The position numbers and the translations under genes are program-made. The notes under the pieces were generated by a model. The model was not told the DNA's origin and made no database searches. It saw only the letters and a program-made list of their open reading frames with translations. A DNA stretch of 47,684 nt, from assembly GCA_021797795.1 (NCBI GenBank), contig JAJZZB010000008.1, forward strand, positions 1 to 47,684, written 5' to 3'. This document shows positions 37,716 to 46,803 of this stretch, piece after piece (the first letter of the stretch is position 1; every line of letters starts with the position of its first letter). The DNA is from Actinomycetes bacterium (GTDB lineage: Bacteria > Actinomycetota > Acidimicrobiia > Acidimicrobiales > Bog-793).

Positions 37716-38555
37716 ATGCCCGAGCTCCCCGAGGTGGAGACGGTCCGACGCGGCCTCGAGGAGGTCCTTGTCGGTCGTAGGGTGAGAAGCCTCGTGGTCA
37801 CCGGCCGCCGCAGCGTCCGCCGCCAGCCGGCCGCCGAGCTCGCCGAGCGCGTGACCGGCCGGCGCATCGAGCGGGCCGACCGCCGGGGCAAGTGGCTCGC
37901 CCTCCCGCTCGACGACGGCCAGGTCCTCGTCGTCCACCTCCGCATGAGCGGCCAGCTGCTCCACGTGGCGGAGCCGTCCTCGGTGCCGCGCCTCTCCCAC
38001 ACCCACGTCGTGGCCACCCTCGACGACGGCGCCGAGCTGCGCTTTGTCGATCCGCGGACCTTCGGCGAGTGGTTCGTCACCGCCGAGGTGCGCGACGACG
38101 GCCTGCCGGCCGACTTCGACCGGCTCGGGCCGGACCCCTTTGTCGAGACCATCGGCGCCCACGCCCTCGGGCGCCGCCTCGCCGGCCGGCGGAGCGCCCT
38201 CAAGGTGGCCCTCACCGACCAGCGGGTGCTGGCGGGCATCGGCAACCTCTACGCCGACGAGATCTGCCACTCGGCGCGCCTTCGACCCGACCGGCCCTGC
38301 GAGGCGCTCTCGCCGGAGGAGGTGGGTCGCCTCTCGCGTGCCGTCGGCCGGGTCCTCCGAGCGGCGGTGAAGGCCCGGGGCTCGTCGCTGCGCGACGCCC
38401 GCTACCGCGACCTCATGGGAGAGCTCGGTGCCTACCAGCTGGCCCACCGGGTCTACGACCGGGCGGGTGAGCCCTGCGGGCGCTGCGGGACGACCGTCGA
38501 GAAGATGCGCATCGGGGCTCGGGTCGCCTACTTCTGCCCGGGCTGCCAGACGTGA
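37716..38555 (+). CDS. mutM: Formamidopyrimidine-DNA glycosylase (Fpg)
   Basis: The 279-residue enzyme removes 8-oxoguanine and ring-opened purines. The catalytic N-terminus MPELPEVETVRRGL (after Met removal, Pro1 and Glu2), DRRGKWLAL with the conserved Lys, the helix-two-turn-helix segment LAGIGNLYADEICHSARL (about 172-190) and the C-terminal zinc finger CGRC...CPGC are all present. With MutY at 7 kb, two parts of the 8-oxoguanine repair system lie in this window. The gene starts 9 bases after rnc; rnc-mutM-smc is a common actinobacterial order. Confidence 0.95.
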   Translation: MPELPEVETVRRGLEEVLVGRRVRSLVVTGRRSVRRQPAAELAERVTGRRIERADRRGKWLALPLDDGQVLVVHLRMSGQLLHVAEPSSVPRLSHTHVVATLDDGAELRFVDPRTFGEWFVTAEVRDDGLPADFDRLGPDPFVETIGAHALGRRLAGRRSALKVALTDQRVLAGIGNLYADEICHSARLRPDRPCEALSPEEVGRLSRAVGRVLRAAVKARGSSLRDARYRDLMGELGAYQLAHRVYDRAGEPCGRCGTTVEKMRIGARVAYFCPGCQT

Positions 38556-38574
38556 GCCGGAAGGGGCCCCGCAC

Positions 38575-38580
38575 TAGCTT
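38575..38580 (+). promoter_or_regulatory. -10-like TAGCTT before the AftD-like gene
   Basis: TAGCTT is followed by GTGGCCCGT and the ATG at 38590 (9 bases). The block from TAG to CCCGT nearly repeats that at 6050-6064. Confidence 0.4.
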
Positions 38581-38589
38581 GTGGCCCGT

Positions 38590-41500
38590 ATGTCCCGGCT
38601 GACCGGCCCCCGCTCGGCCGCCCCCACGAGCGTTCCGGCCCGGCCCGCCCACGCCCGCTCCGGTCGCTGGGCGCGGCACTCCCGGGCGTCGCCCGCCGGC
38701 CGGTGGCGGGGCGCCGGGGTGCACCTGCTGCTGGCCGTCATCTGCTACGCGCCGATGCTCGCCACCAAGCCCGGGGTCGTTTCCGACGACACCAAGACCT
38801 ACCTCTACCTCGACCCGGGCCGGCTCCTCGCCAGCGCGGCCGACATGTGGGACCCGAACGTCGCCCTCGGGACCGTGACACACCAGAACATCGGCTACCT
38901 GTTCCCGATGGGGCCCTTCTTCTGGTTCTTCTCGGCCGTCCACGTGCCGATCTGGGTGGCCCAGCGGCTCTGGCTCGGCAGCATCCTGTTCGTCGCGGCC
39001 GCCGGGGTGCTCTACCTCGGCCGCCTCTTCGGCCTCTCCGACGGCGCCCGGGTCGTGGCTGCCACGGCCTATGCGCTGTCGCCCTACGTCATGCAGTACG
39101 CCGGGCGGATCTCGGTCATCCTCCTCCCCTTTGCCGGGCTGCCGTTCCTCCTCGGCTTCATGGCCCGCGCCTGCCGGGAGAAGGGCTGGCGCTACCCGGC
39201 CGCCTTCGCCCTCGTCATCGCCGTCGTGAGCGGCATCAACGCCAGCTCGGTCGTCTACGTCGTCGTGGCCCCGCTCGTGTACCTGCCCTACGCCGTCTTC
39301 GTCGAGCGGGAGCTCAGGACCCGCGACGCCCTCGTCGTGTTGCTGAAGACGGGGCTCGTCTCGATCCTCACCTCGCTGTGGTGGATCGCCGGGCTCACCG
39401 TCGAGGCGATGTTCGGCGTCGACATCCTGAAGTACACCGAGAGCGTCCAGGCCGCCAGCTCCGCCGCCGCCGCCTCCGAGGTGATCCGGGGGCTCGGCTA
39501 CTGGTACTTCTACAACGGGGACCGCCTCGGGCTGTGGACCCGGTCGTCCATCCAGTACACGACGAACGTCGTCCTCATCGCCGTGAGCTACGCCGTCCCG
39601 ATCGGCGCCTTCGTCGCCGCCACGATCAGCCGCTGGCGCATGCGCGCCTACTTCGTCGCCCTCGTCGTGGTCGGCATGGTGCTCTCGGTCGGCCCGCACC
39701 CGTTCTCCTCGCCCACCCCGCTCGGCGCCCTCGACAAGGCCTTCATGACGGGCACGACGGCCGGAGCGGCGTTGCGCTCGACCGACCGGGCGACACCGCT
39801 CGTCATGCTCGGCCTCGCCATGCTGCTCGGATCGGGCCTGGCGGCCATCGCGGCGAGGCTGGCCCGGCTCTCGAGGCTGCTCGACCTGGCGGCGCTCGGG
39901 GTCGTCCTTGCCGCCAGTGCGCCGCTTCTCATGGGCGAGACCGTCATCAGCCAGTTCTCCCAGCCCGCCACCCTGCCCTCCTACGTGAGGGCGGCCGCCC
40001 GCTACCTGGACGCCCACCGCCCGGCGACGAGGGTGTACTCCCTTCCCGGCAACGACTTCGCCGCCTACACCTGGGGCGACACCGTCGACCCGGTGTGGCC
40101 GGGCGTCATCAGGCGCCCCTATGCAGTCCACGAGCAGTTCATCCAGGGCTCGATGCCGACGGCGAACCTCCTCTACGCCCTGGACAACCCGCTCCAGCAG
40201 GGGACGATGGACTTCTCGGCGCTGGCGCCGATCGCCCGGCTCATGAGTGCCGGCGACGTCCTCGTCGAGTACGACCAGCAGTACGCCCGCTACAACACGC
40301 CCCGGCCGGCCCTGCTCGTGCACGACCTCGCCACCCGCCCGCCCGGTCTCGGGCCCCCCGTCCGCTTCGGTGCGCCCGAGGTCAACCGGCCCAGCCTGCC
40401 GATGTACGACGAGACCTACTTCGACCTCCGCCCCGGGCTGCCGGCGACCCGGCCGCTCGCCGTCTACCCGGTGAGCGACCCGCGGCCGATCGTGCGGGCC
40501 GACAGCCTCGCCGACCCGCTCGTCGTCGCCGGCGACAACGTCGGCATCGTCTCCGCCGCCGATGTCGGCCTGCTGGCCGGCAACCCGACGATCCTGTTCT
40601 CGGGCACCCTCGACACCCACCCCTCGCTCGCACGCAGGGTCCTCTCGCACCCGGCCCAGCTCGTCGTCACCGACACCAACCGCAAGCAGGCCTTCGAGTG
40701 GAACAGCCTGGCGGAGAACACCGGCTACACCGAGACCGCCTCAGAGCGGCCGACCGCCTTCGTCGTGAACGAGCCCGGCTTCAACCTCTTCCCCGGCGCC
40801 CCGACCTCGGCGATGACGACCTCGGTCCTCACCGGCATAAGGTCGGTGACGGCCTCCTCCTACGGGACGGCGTTCACCCTTCGCTCCGAGGAGCGTCCCT
40901 CCAACGCCATCGACGGCAACCTCCGCACGGCGTGGGAGACCGAAGGGACCGTCTCGTCCCCGATCCTCGGGCAGTGGTGGCAGGTGACCGCCCGCCACCC
41001 CGTGAGCGCCAACAGCGTCACCCTCGTCCAGCCGCTGCCCCGGCGCAACGAGGCGTGGCTCACCAACCAGTGGGTCACCAAGGTGACGCTCACCTTCGAC
41101 GGCCGGCACCCGGTCACCGTCGACCTCGGCCCGCAGTCGCGCACCGCCGGCGGCGAGGTCGTCGCCTTCCCCCGCCGGCGCTTCACGACGATGAGGGTCC
41201 GCATCGACGCGACGAACTTCCTCAAAGGACCCGGGCCTGCGCCGGTCGGCTCGAGCCTCGTCGGCTTCGCCGAGATCCGGGTCGGGAACCTGAAGTCGAC
41301 CCAGATCGTCTCCATGCCGGGCGACCTGCTCGCCCGCGCCGGCGCCTCCTCGCTGCGTGATCGGCTCACCCTCGTCATGACGCGCGAGCGGGTGGCGCCC
41401 GTCCCGCCCCGCAGCAGCCCTGAGCCGGCCATCATCCGCCAGTTCCGTCTCCCGACCGCCCGCTCGTTCTCCCTCGTCGGGACCGCACACCTCTCGAACC

Positions 41501-43083
41501 TCGTCCCCGACCAGGTCATCGACCGCCTCGTCGGGCGGACCAACCCGGTCGTCGTGGCGGCGAGCTCGTCGAGCAGGATGCCCGGCAACCTCTGGGCGAC
41601 CGCCAGCGCCACGCTCGACGGCAACCCGCGCACGGTGTGGATGCCCGGGATGGGAAGGCACGCCGTCGTCGACTCGTGGCTCCGCTACCGCTTCGCCCAC
41701 GCCCTCCAGGTCGGCCACCTCACACTCAGCTTCGCCTCGGACGCCGAGCACTCCCGTCCGACACGCATGGTCGTGACGGCCGGCGGCGTCAGGCGGGTGG
41801 TGCGCCTGCCGCCGATCCCGGTGACGAGAGGAGCCGGCTCGGAGACGACCGTGCACGTGAGCTTCCCGCCGGTGAGGGGCAAGGTGCTCCAGCTCACCTT
41901 CACCAAGATCGCCGTGCGCAACACGCTCAGCTACGAGACCTCGCTCGAGACGGCGCTCCCGATCGGCGTGGCGCGGGTGGCGATCCCCGGCGTCCCCCTC
42001 GACCGCCTCCCGGCGCGCATGCCGGCGGTCTGCCACCAGAACCTGCTGCGGGTCGACGGCCGGGCCGTCCCGGTCGAGATCACCGGATCCACGGCGGCGG
42101 CACTGGCCGGCCACGGGCTGAGGGTCTCGCTCTGCGGCGGGGAGCGAGCGGTCCGGCTCGGCCCGGGCTCCCACCTCCTGCAGGCAGCCGAGGGCGCAGT
42201 GACGGGGATCAACCTCGACCAGCTGGCGCTCGACTCGGCGCCCGGTGGCGCCGCCATGGTAGAGCCGGGCAACGGCTCGCTCGCCCCGCCGGCGGGCACG
42301 GGCAGCGCCGGCGTGCCCCGGGTGAAGGTGCTCTCGCAGTCGGCCACCTCGGTCCGCCTCCAGGTCTCGCAGGCGCGAAAGCCGTTCCTCCTCGTGCTCG
42401 GCCAGAGCCTGAACGCCGGCTGGAGCGCCAGCACGGACGGGGGCTCGCTCGGCCCGCACGTGCTCGTCGACGGCTTCGCCAACGGCTGGCTGGTGCGCCC
42501 GGGCGCGGCAGCGGCCGGGCGCCCCTTCACCGTCGACCTCACCTTCGCTCCCCAGAAGGCAGTCGACGCCGCCCTCGTCGTGTCGGCTGCCGCCGTCCTC
42601 GCCTGCCTGGCCCTCGTCCTCGTCCCCCTCATCCGCCGTCGCCGGCGGGCGCCGGGCGGAGGGCCGCTCTCGGACGGGTCGCTGCTGCACGAGGGTGCCC
42701 TCGTCGCCTCGCCGGTGCGCCGCAGGTCCCGCATCGCCCTCGGCACGGTGCTCGCCGGCGCCGGTGGGTTCGCCATCGCCGGACCGGTCGCCGCAGCCGT
42801 CGTGGCGGGCGTGAGCCTCCTCGCCATGGCCCTTCCCCGCGGCCGGCTCATCCTGCCGGCCGCCGCCACCGCCGTCCTGCTCGCCGGTGCCCTCACCGTC
42901 GCCGTCGAGGAGCACGTCGACCGCTACCTGCCCGGCGGGGGCTGGCCCTCCCACTTCTCGGGGGCCTCGGGCCTGGTCTGGATCGCCCTCGGCCTGCTGG
43001 GCGCGGACGCCGGTCTCGAGGCTCTCCGCCGGCGCCGGGAGAGGGCGCCGGCGAACCCCGGCGGGAGACGGCCCCCGAGCTAG
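38590..43083 (+). CDS. Giant membrane glycosyltransferase, AftD/DUF3367 alpha-(1-3)-arabinofuranosyltransferase family
   Basis: The 1497-residue protein has an N-terminal GT-C type membrane domain of about ten helices. The signature runs VVSDDTKTYLYLDPGR (about 56-71), then WDPNVALGTVTHQN, IGYLFPMGPFFWFF and VPIWVAQRLWLGSILF. A large extracytoplasmic part follows with two discoidin-like (F5/8C) modules, NAIDGNLRTAWET (about 770) and ATLDGNPRTVWM (about 1010), and a jelly-roll region before the final membrane helices (about 1320-1470). In mycobacteria AftD adds arabinofuranose branches to arabinogalactan and lipoarabinomannan; in another actinobacterium the polymer may differ. A GTG at 38581 is the alternative start. 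The stop TAG is the start of the smc -10. Confidence 0.82.
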   Translation: MSRLTGPRSAAPTSVPARPAHARSGRWARHSRASPAGRWRGAGVHLLLAVICYAPMLATKPGVVSDDTKTYLYLDPGRLLASAADMWDPNVALGTVTHQNIGYLFPMGPFFWFFSAVHVPIWVAQRLWLGSILFVAAAGVLYLGRLFGLSDGARVVAATAYALSPYVMQYAGRISVILLPFAGLPFLLGFMARACREKGWRYPAAFALVIAVVSGINASSVVYVVVAPLVYLPYAVFVERELRTRDALVVLLKTGLVSILTSLWWIAGLTVEAMFGVDILKYTESVQAASSAAAASEVIRGLGYWYFYNGDRLGLWTRSSIQYTTNVVLIAVSYAVPIGAFVAATISRWRMRAYFVALVVVGMVLSVGPHPFSSPTPLGALDKAFMTGTTAGAALRSTDRATPLVMLGLAMLLGSGLAAIAARLARLSRLLDLAALGVVLAASAPLLMGETVISQFSQPATLPSYVRAAARYLDAHRPATRVYSLPGNDFAAYTWGDTVDPVWPGVIRRPYAVHEQFIQGSMPTANLLYALDNPLQQGTMDFSALAPIARLMSAGDVLVEYDQQYARYNTPRPALLVHDLATRPPGLGPPVRFGAPEVNRPSLPMYDETYFDLRPGLPATRPLAVYPVSDPRPIVRADSLADPLVVAGDNVGIVSAADVGLLAGNPTILFSGTLDTHPSLARRVLSHPAQLVVTDTNRKQAFEWNSLAENTGYTETASERPTAFVVNEPGFNLFPGAPTSAMTTSVLTGIRSVTASSYGTAFTLRSEERPSNAIDGNLRTAWETEGTVSSPILGQWWQVTARHPVSANSVTLVQPLPRRNEAWLTNQWVTKVTLTFDGRHPVTVDLGPQSRTAGGEVVAFPRRRFTTMRVRIDATNFLKGPGPAPVGSSLVGFAEIRVGNLKSTQIVSMPGDLLARAGASSLRDRLTLVMTRERVAPVPPRSSPEPAIIRQFRLPTARSFSLVGTAHLSNLVPDQVIDRLVGRTNPVVVAASSSSRMPGNLWATASATLDGNPRTVWMPGMGRHAVVDSWLRYRFAHALQVGHLTLSFASDAEHSRPTRMVVTAGGVRRVVRLPPIPVTRGAGSETTVHVSFPPVRGKVLQLTFTKIAVRNTLSYETSLETALPIGVARVAIPGVPLDRLPARMPAVCHQNLLRVDGRAVPVEITGSTAAALAGHGLRVSLCGGERAVRLGPGSHLLQAAEGAVTGINLDQLALDSAPGGAAMVEPGNGSLAPPAGTGSAGVPRVKVLSQSATSVRLQVSQARKPFLLVLGQSLNAGWSASTDGGSLGPHVLVDGFANGWLVRPGAAAAGRPFTVDLTFAPQKAVDAALVVSAAAVLACLALVLVPLIRRRRRAPGGGPLSDGSLLHEGALVASPVRRRSRIALGTVLAGAGGFAIAGPVAAAVVAGVSLLAMALPRGRLILPAAATAVLLAGALTVAVEEHVDRYLPGGGWPSHFSGASGLVWIALGLLGADAGLEALRRRRERAPANPGGRRPPS

Positions 43084-43086
43084 GGT
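43081..43086 (+). promoter_or_regulatory. -10-like TAGGGT of smc, formed by a stop codon
   Basis: TAGGGT begins with the TAG stop of the AftD-like gene and lies 9 bases before the smc GTG (43096). No Shine-Dalgarno is visible in the 12-base gap. Confidence 0.35.
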
Positions 43087-43095
43087 GAGCTCGCA

Positions 43096-46000
43096 GTGCA
43101 CCTCAAGTCCCTCACGCTTCGCGGGTTCAAGTCGTTCGCGGACCCGACGACCCTCGAGTTCGAGCCAGGGGTCACCGTCGTGGTCGGCCCGAACGGCTCG
43201 GGCAAGTCCAACGTCGTCGACGCCGTCGCCTGGGTGCTCGGCGCCCAGGGCCCCCGGGTCATCCGCTCGACCAAGATGGACGACGTCATCTTCGCCGGGA
43301 CCACCAAGCGCCCCGCCCTCGGGCGGGCCGAGGTCTCGCTCACGATCGACAACAGCTCTCGCAAGCTCCCGGTCGACCTGGCTGAGGTGACCATCACGAG
43401 GACGCTGTTTCGCACGGGCGAGAGCGAGTACTCGATGAACGGCGCAGCCTGCCGCCTGCTCGACATCCAGGAGCTGCTCTCGGACGCAGGCGTCGGCCGC
43501 CAGCAGCACGTCATCATGAGCCAGGGACAGCTGGCGAGCGTCCTCGACGCCCGCCCGGAGGATCGGCGGGCCGTGATCGAGGAGGCGGCCGGCATCCTCA
43601 AGTACCGGCGCCGCCGCGAGCGCGCCGAGCGCCGCCTCGAGGCCACCGAGGGGAACCTGTTGCGGCTGCAGGACCTGCTCCGCGAGGTCCGCCGGCAGCT
43701 GCGCCCGCTCGAGCGCCAGGCGGAGGCCGCCCGCCGCCACGGGGCCCTCGTCGCCGAGTTGCAGGCGCTCCGCCTCTACGTCGCCGGCCGCGAGGTGCAG
43801 TCGCTCCGGGCCCGCCTCGAGGAGAACGACCGCCACCGCGCCGAGCTCACCGGCGAGGAGGAGCGCCTGAAGGGGGCGCTCTCCCGCCTCGACGAGGTGG
43901 TGGAGGCGAGCGAGGCGACGCTCACCGCCGAGCAGTCGAGCGAGCTCGTCTCCGAGCTGTCGCGTGCCGAGCGGCTGGCCGAACGGGTCCGCGGGGTCGC
44001 CAACCTCGTCGCCGAGAGGCGCCGGCGGGTCGAGGCTTCCCTGGCGGCCTCGACAGAGACCGACGTCGTCTCCTCCCTCGAGGCCGAGTCCGCCCGCCTG
44101 GCCGACGAGCTCTCCTCGCTCGAGGAGACCGCCGTCAGTCTGCTCCCCGAACGGGAGGACCTCGAGCGCCTGGCCGACGAGCTGGCGGCCGACGAGCGGG
44201 CCTTCGAGGCCCGGCACCCCGAGACGCCCCCGACGGGCGGCGAGTCGGGTCCTTTCATTCGGCCCGCCGTCGAGGCCCGCCGGGAGCGCGACGCCGTGCT
44301 CCGCCAGCTGTCCGGTGCCCGCGAGTCGCTCGCCCGGTCCGCTGAGCGGGCCGAGGCGCTCGCCCGCCAGCGGCGTGAGCTCCACGACCGCTTCGGGCAT
44401 CTCGCCGCGGCCGCCGCGGCCGGGGCGGGGTCGCTTGCCAGCCTCCGCTCGGGCCAGGCCCGAGCCGAGGAGACCGAGCGGGAGGCGGCCGATGCCGTGA
44501 CCGCAGCCGAGGCGGCCTCGCTCGAGGCGACCGAGGTCCTCCAGCGACTGCGCGCCCGGGCAGAGGCGCTGCAGGGTGCCCTCGACGAGGCGTCCGCCCG
44601 TGCCGGGGTCGAACGGCTCGAGGGCCGCCCCGGAGTCGTCGGGACGCTCCTCGACATCGTCGAGGTGGACGAGGGCTACGAGCGGGCCTTCGAGGCGGCC
44701 GTCGAGGAGGCGCTCTCGGCCGTCGTGGTCGAGGGCGCTGCCGAGGCGCGGCGGGCGGTCGAGCACCTCCACGAGCTCGGGCTCACAGGAGCCGTCCTGT
44801 CGGTCGAGGCTGCGGGGCCCGAGTCCTCCGGGGCCGGCGGCGACGGCCTCCGGGCGAGGGTGCGGGGTCGCCGTCCGGGTGCAGACCGGCTCCTCGACCG
44901 CCTGCTCGCCGGCGTGGTCTGCTGCGAGCGCGGCATCCGCCAGGCGCTCGAGCTCGCCGCCGCCGGTGGGCCGGCAACCGTCGTCGTGACCACCGAGGGC
45001 GACCGGTTCTCGGCGCGTGGCTGGCGGCTCGGCGCCGGTCGCGCCGGCGCCACGAGGGCGGCCCTCGAGTCGGTCCTCGCCGAGGCGGCGGTGGCCGGGG
45101 AGGAGGCGGAGGCGGCGCGCATGTCGGCCGAGGAGAGCCGGCGGGCCTGGAGCGCTGCACGCCGCGCCGCCTCGGAGGCGAGCTCGGCGGCGGCCAGCGC
45201 TGCCGCCGAGGCCCGCCAGACCGAGGAGCAGACCGAGGAGGCCACCGAGCGCCTCGGGGGCCTCTCGGCCGAGCTCGACCGCCTGGAGGCCGCCCGGGAG
45301 AACGCATCTTCGGAGGTGGGCCGCCTGGCGGCGCAGCTCGATGACCACGAGGCTCGTCTCGCTCTCGCCGAGCAGGGCGAGGCCGAGCGGCAGGCGGCCG
45401 AGACCGCCGTGGCCGAGGCGCGCCGCCAGCTGTCGCAGCGGGCGCGGGAGCTCGCCCGCCGGCAGTCGGACTTCGGGGTGCGCGCCGTCGGTCTCGACGA
45501 GCGCCGGAGCGTCCTCGGCGAGCGCCGGGCCGAGGTGGAGCGCCGCCTCGCCGGCTACGAAGCGGCACGGCAGCAGGCCTCCGAGCGCCGCCGGGCCCAT
45601 GAGGGGGCCGCAAGGGCGCTCGGGCGCCTCTCGGCCGAGCTCGGGCGCCTCGGGGAAGCCGTCGGGGATCGCCTCGCCCGGCTGCGGGAGGACCGGCGCC
45701 GCCAGGAGCAGGCCGTGGCCGAGGTGAGCGCCAGGCTCGGGGCGGCACGAAGCGACCGGGGGGCCACCGAGCGGCGCCTCGCCGAGGGCCGCGAGCAGGC
45801 GCAGCGCAGGGAGCTCGAACGGGCCGAGCTGTCGGTCCGCCTCGAGACGGCTGTCGAGACGATCCGGCACGACCTCGAGGCCGAGGTGGCCGAGGCACTC
45901 GAGGCCGACTGCCCGGAGCTGCCCCCGGGGATCTCGCCGCCCGCCCGCGTCCGCGAGCTCGAGCGCGAGGTGCGCCTCCTTGGGCCGATCAACCCGCTCG

Positions 46001-46605
46001 CCCTCGAGGAGCTCGCCGCCCTCGAGGAGCGTGACGGCTTCCTGTCGTCCCAGCTCGAGGACGTCCGGAGCACGCGCCGGGAGCTCAGCCGGGTCATGAA
46101 GGCGGTCGACGCGGAGATCGTGAGCGTCTTCGAGCAGGCCTTCGCCGACGTCTGCGCCCATTTCGAGCAGCTCTTCTCGACCCTCTTCCCGGGCGGCTCC
46201 GGCCGGCTCTGCCTTCTCGACCCGGACGACCTGCTGTCCTCGGGGATCGAGATCGAGGCCCGTCCGGCCGGCCGGAACGTGCGCCGCCTCTCGCTGCTCT
46301 CCGGTGGCGAGCGCTCGCTCGTGGCGCTCGCCTTCCTGTTCGCCGTCTTCCGCAGCCGGCCTTCGCCCTTCTACCTGATGGACGAGGTCGAGGCGGCCCT
46401 CGACGACGTCAACCTCCACCGCTTCCTCGATCTCGTCGACGAGTTCCGGCACGAGGCCCAGCTCGTGATCGTCTCCCACCAGAAGCGGACCATGGAGTCG
46501 GCCGACGTCATCTACGGCGTGACGATGCAGCCGGGCGGGGCCTCGAAGGTGGTGAGCGAGCGGTTCCGGTCCGAGCAGGGGACGGCCGCCACCGCTCCGG
46601 GCTAG
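43096..46605 (+). CDS. smc: Chromosome segregation ATPase SMC
   Basis: The 1169-residue protein is a full SMC, organiser of the chromosome with ScpAB. The N-terminal head starts VHLKSLTLRGFKSFAD and has Walker A GPNGSGKSNVVDAV (about 33-46) and SRQQH-like GVGRQQHVIMSQG. Long Ala/Glu/Arg coiled coils flank a hinge domain (about 498-648). The C-terminal head carries the signature LSGGERSLVALAFLF (about 1073), Walker B FYLMDEVEAALDD and the IVSHQKRTM switch. GTG at 43096 lies 12 bases after the AftD-like gene. Downstream, where ftsY and ffh often follow, there is only a gene remnant. Confidence 0.96.
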   Translation: MHLKSLTLRGFKSFADPTTLEFEPGVTVVVGPNGSGKSNVVDAVAWVLGAQGPRVIRSTKMDDVIFAGTTKRPALGRAEVSLTIDNSSRKLPVDLAEVTITRTLFRTGESEYSMNGAACRLLDIQELLSDAGVGRQQHVIMSQGQLASVLDARPEDRRAVIEEAAGILKYRRRRERAERRLEATEGNLLRLQDLLREVRRQLRPLERQAEAARRHGALVAELQALRLYVAGREVQSLRARLEENDRHRAELTGEEERLKGALSRLDEVVEASEATLTAEQSSELVSELSRAERLAERVRGVANLVAERRRRVEASLAASTETDVVSSLEAESARLADELSSLEETAVSLLPEREDLERLADELAADERAFEARHPETPPTGGESGPFIRPAVEARRERDAVLRQLSGARESLARSAERAEALARQRRELHDRFGHLAAAAAAGAGSLASLRSGQARAEETEREAADAVTAAEAASLEATEVLQRLRARAEALQGALDEASARAGVERLEGRPGVVGTLLDIVEVDEGYERAFEAAVEEALSAVVVEGAAEARRAVEHLHELGLTGAVLSVEAAGPESSGAGGDGLRARVRGRRPGADRLLDRLLAGVVCCERGIRQALELAAAGGPATVVVTTEGDRFSARGWRLGAGRAGATRAALESVLAEAAVAGEEAEAARMSAEESRRAWSAARRAASEASSAAASAAAEARQTEEQTEEATERLGGLSAELDRLEAARENASSEVGRLAAQLDDHEARLALAEQGEAERQAAETAVAEARRQLSQRARELARRQSDFGVRAVGLDERRSVLGERRAEVERRLAGYEAARQQASERRRAHEGAARALGRLSAELGRLGEAVGDRLARLREDRRRQEQAVAEVSARLGAARSDRGATERRLAEGREQAQRRELERAELSVRLETAVETIRHDLEAEVAEALEADCPELPPGISPPARVRELEREVRLLGPINPLALEELAALEERDGFLSSQLEDVRSTRRELSRVMKAVDAEIVSVFEQAFADVCAHFEQLFSTLFPGGSGRLCLLDPDDLLSSGIEIEARPAGRNVRRLSLLSGGERSLVALAFLFAVFRSRPSPFYLMDEVEAALDDVNLHRFLDLVDEFRHEAQLVIVSHQKRTMESADVIYGVTMQPGGASKVVSERFRSEQGTAATAPG

Positions 46606-46611
46606 CCGCCC

Positions 46612-46803
46612 TCAGCCCTCCCACCAGGCGAGGACGCGCATCGCCGCCAGGGTCGCCCAGCGGGAGGGCTCGCCCGCTCCGCCGTCGATGTCGAACGAGA
46701 CACGGCCGGACGGGCTCGCCTCGAGCGGCCAGGTGCCCTCCTCGAGGCGTCTCGAGCGAAGGGTCCCGTCACCTGCGGAGTCGCCCTCACCGGCTCGCGC
46801 GCG
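46612..46803 (-). pseudogene. Remnant of a squalene-cyclase/prenyltransferase-like gene (C-terminus only)
   Basis: An open stretch of about 63 codons on the minus strand, with no start codon before the conserved part, ends with SRRLEEGTWPLEASPSG, GEPSRWATLAAMRVLAWWEG and a TGA. DGxWPLE...PSRWxTLRALRVLxWW is the way that C-termini of prenyltransferase/terpene-cyclase-like (alpha/alpha toroid) proteins often read. The frame is cut by a stop at about 46806, inside the neighbouring gene. Family assignment is from recall of the motif style and is tentative. Confidence 0.4.

Noticed and set aside
40741-46479. A 1912-codon open frame antisense to smc and the AftD-like gene
   Set aside because: It is the complement of two well-supported genes with full motifs. 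Its translation is an Arg/Gly/Glu-rich shadow without domains, as is usual in very GC-rich DNA.
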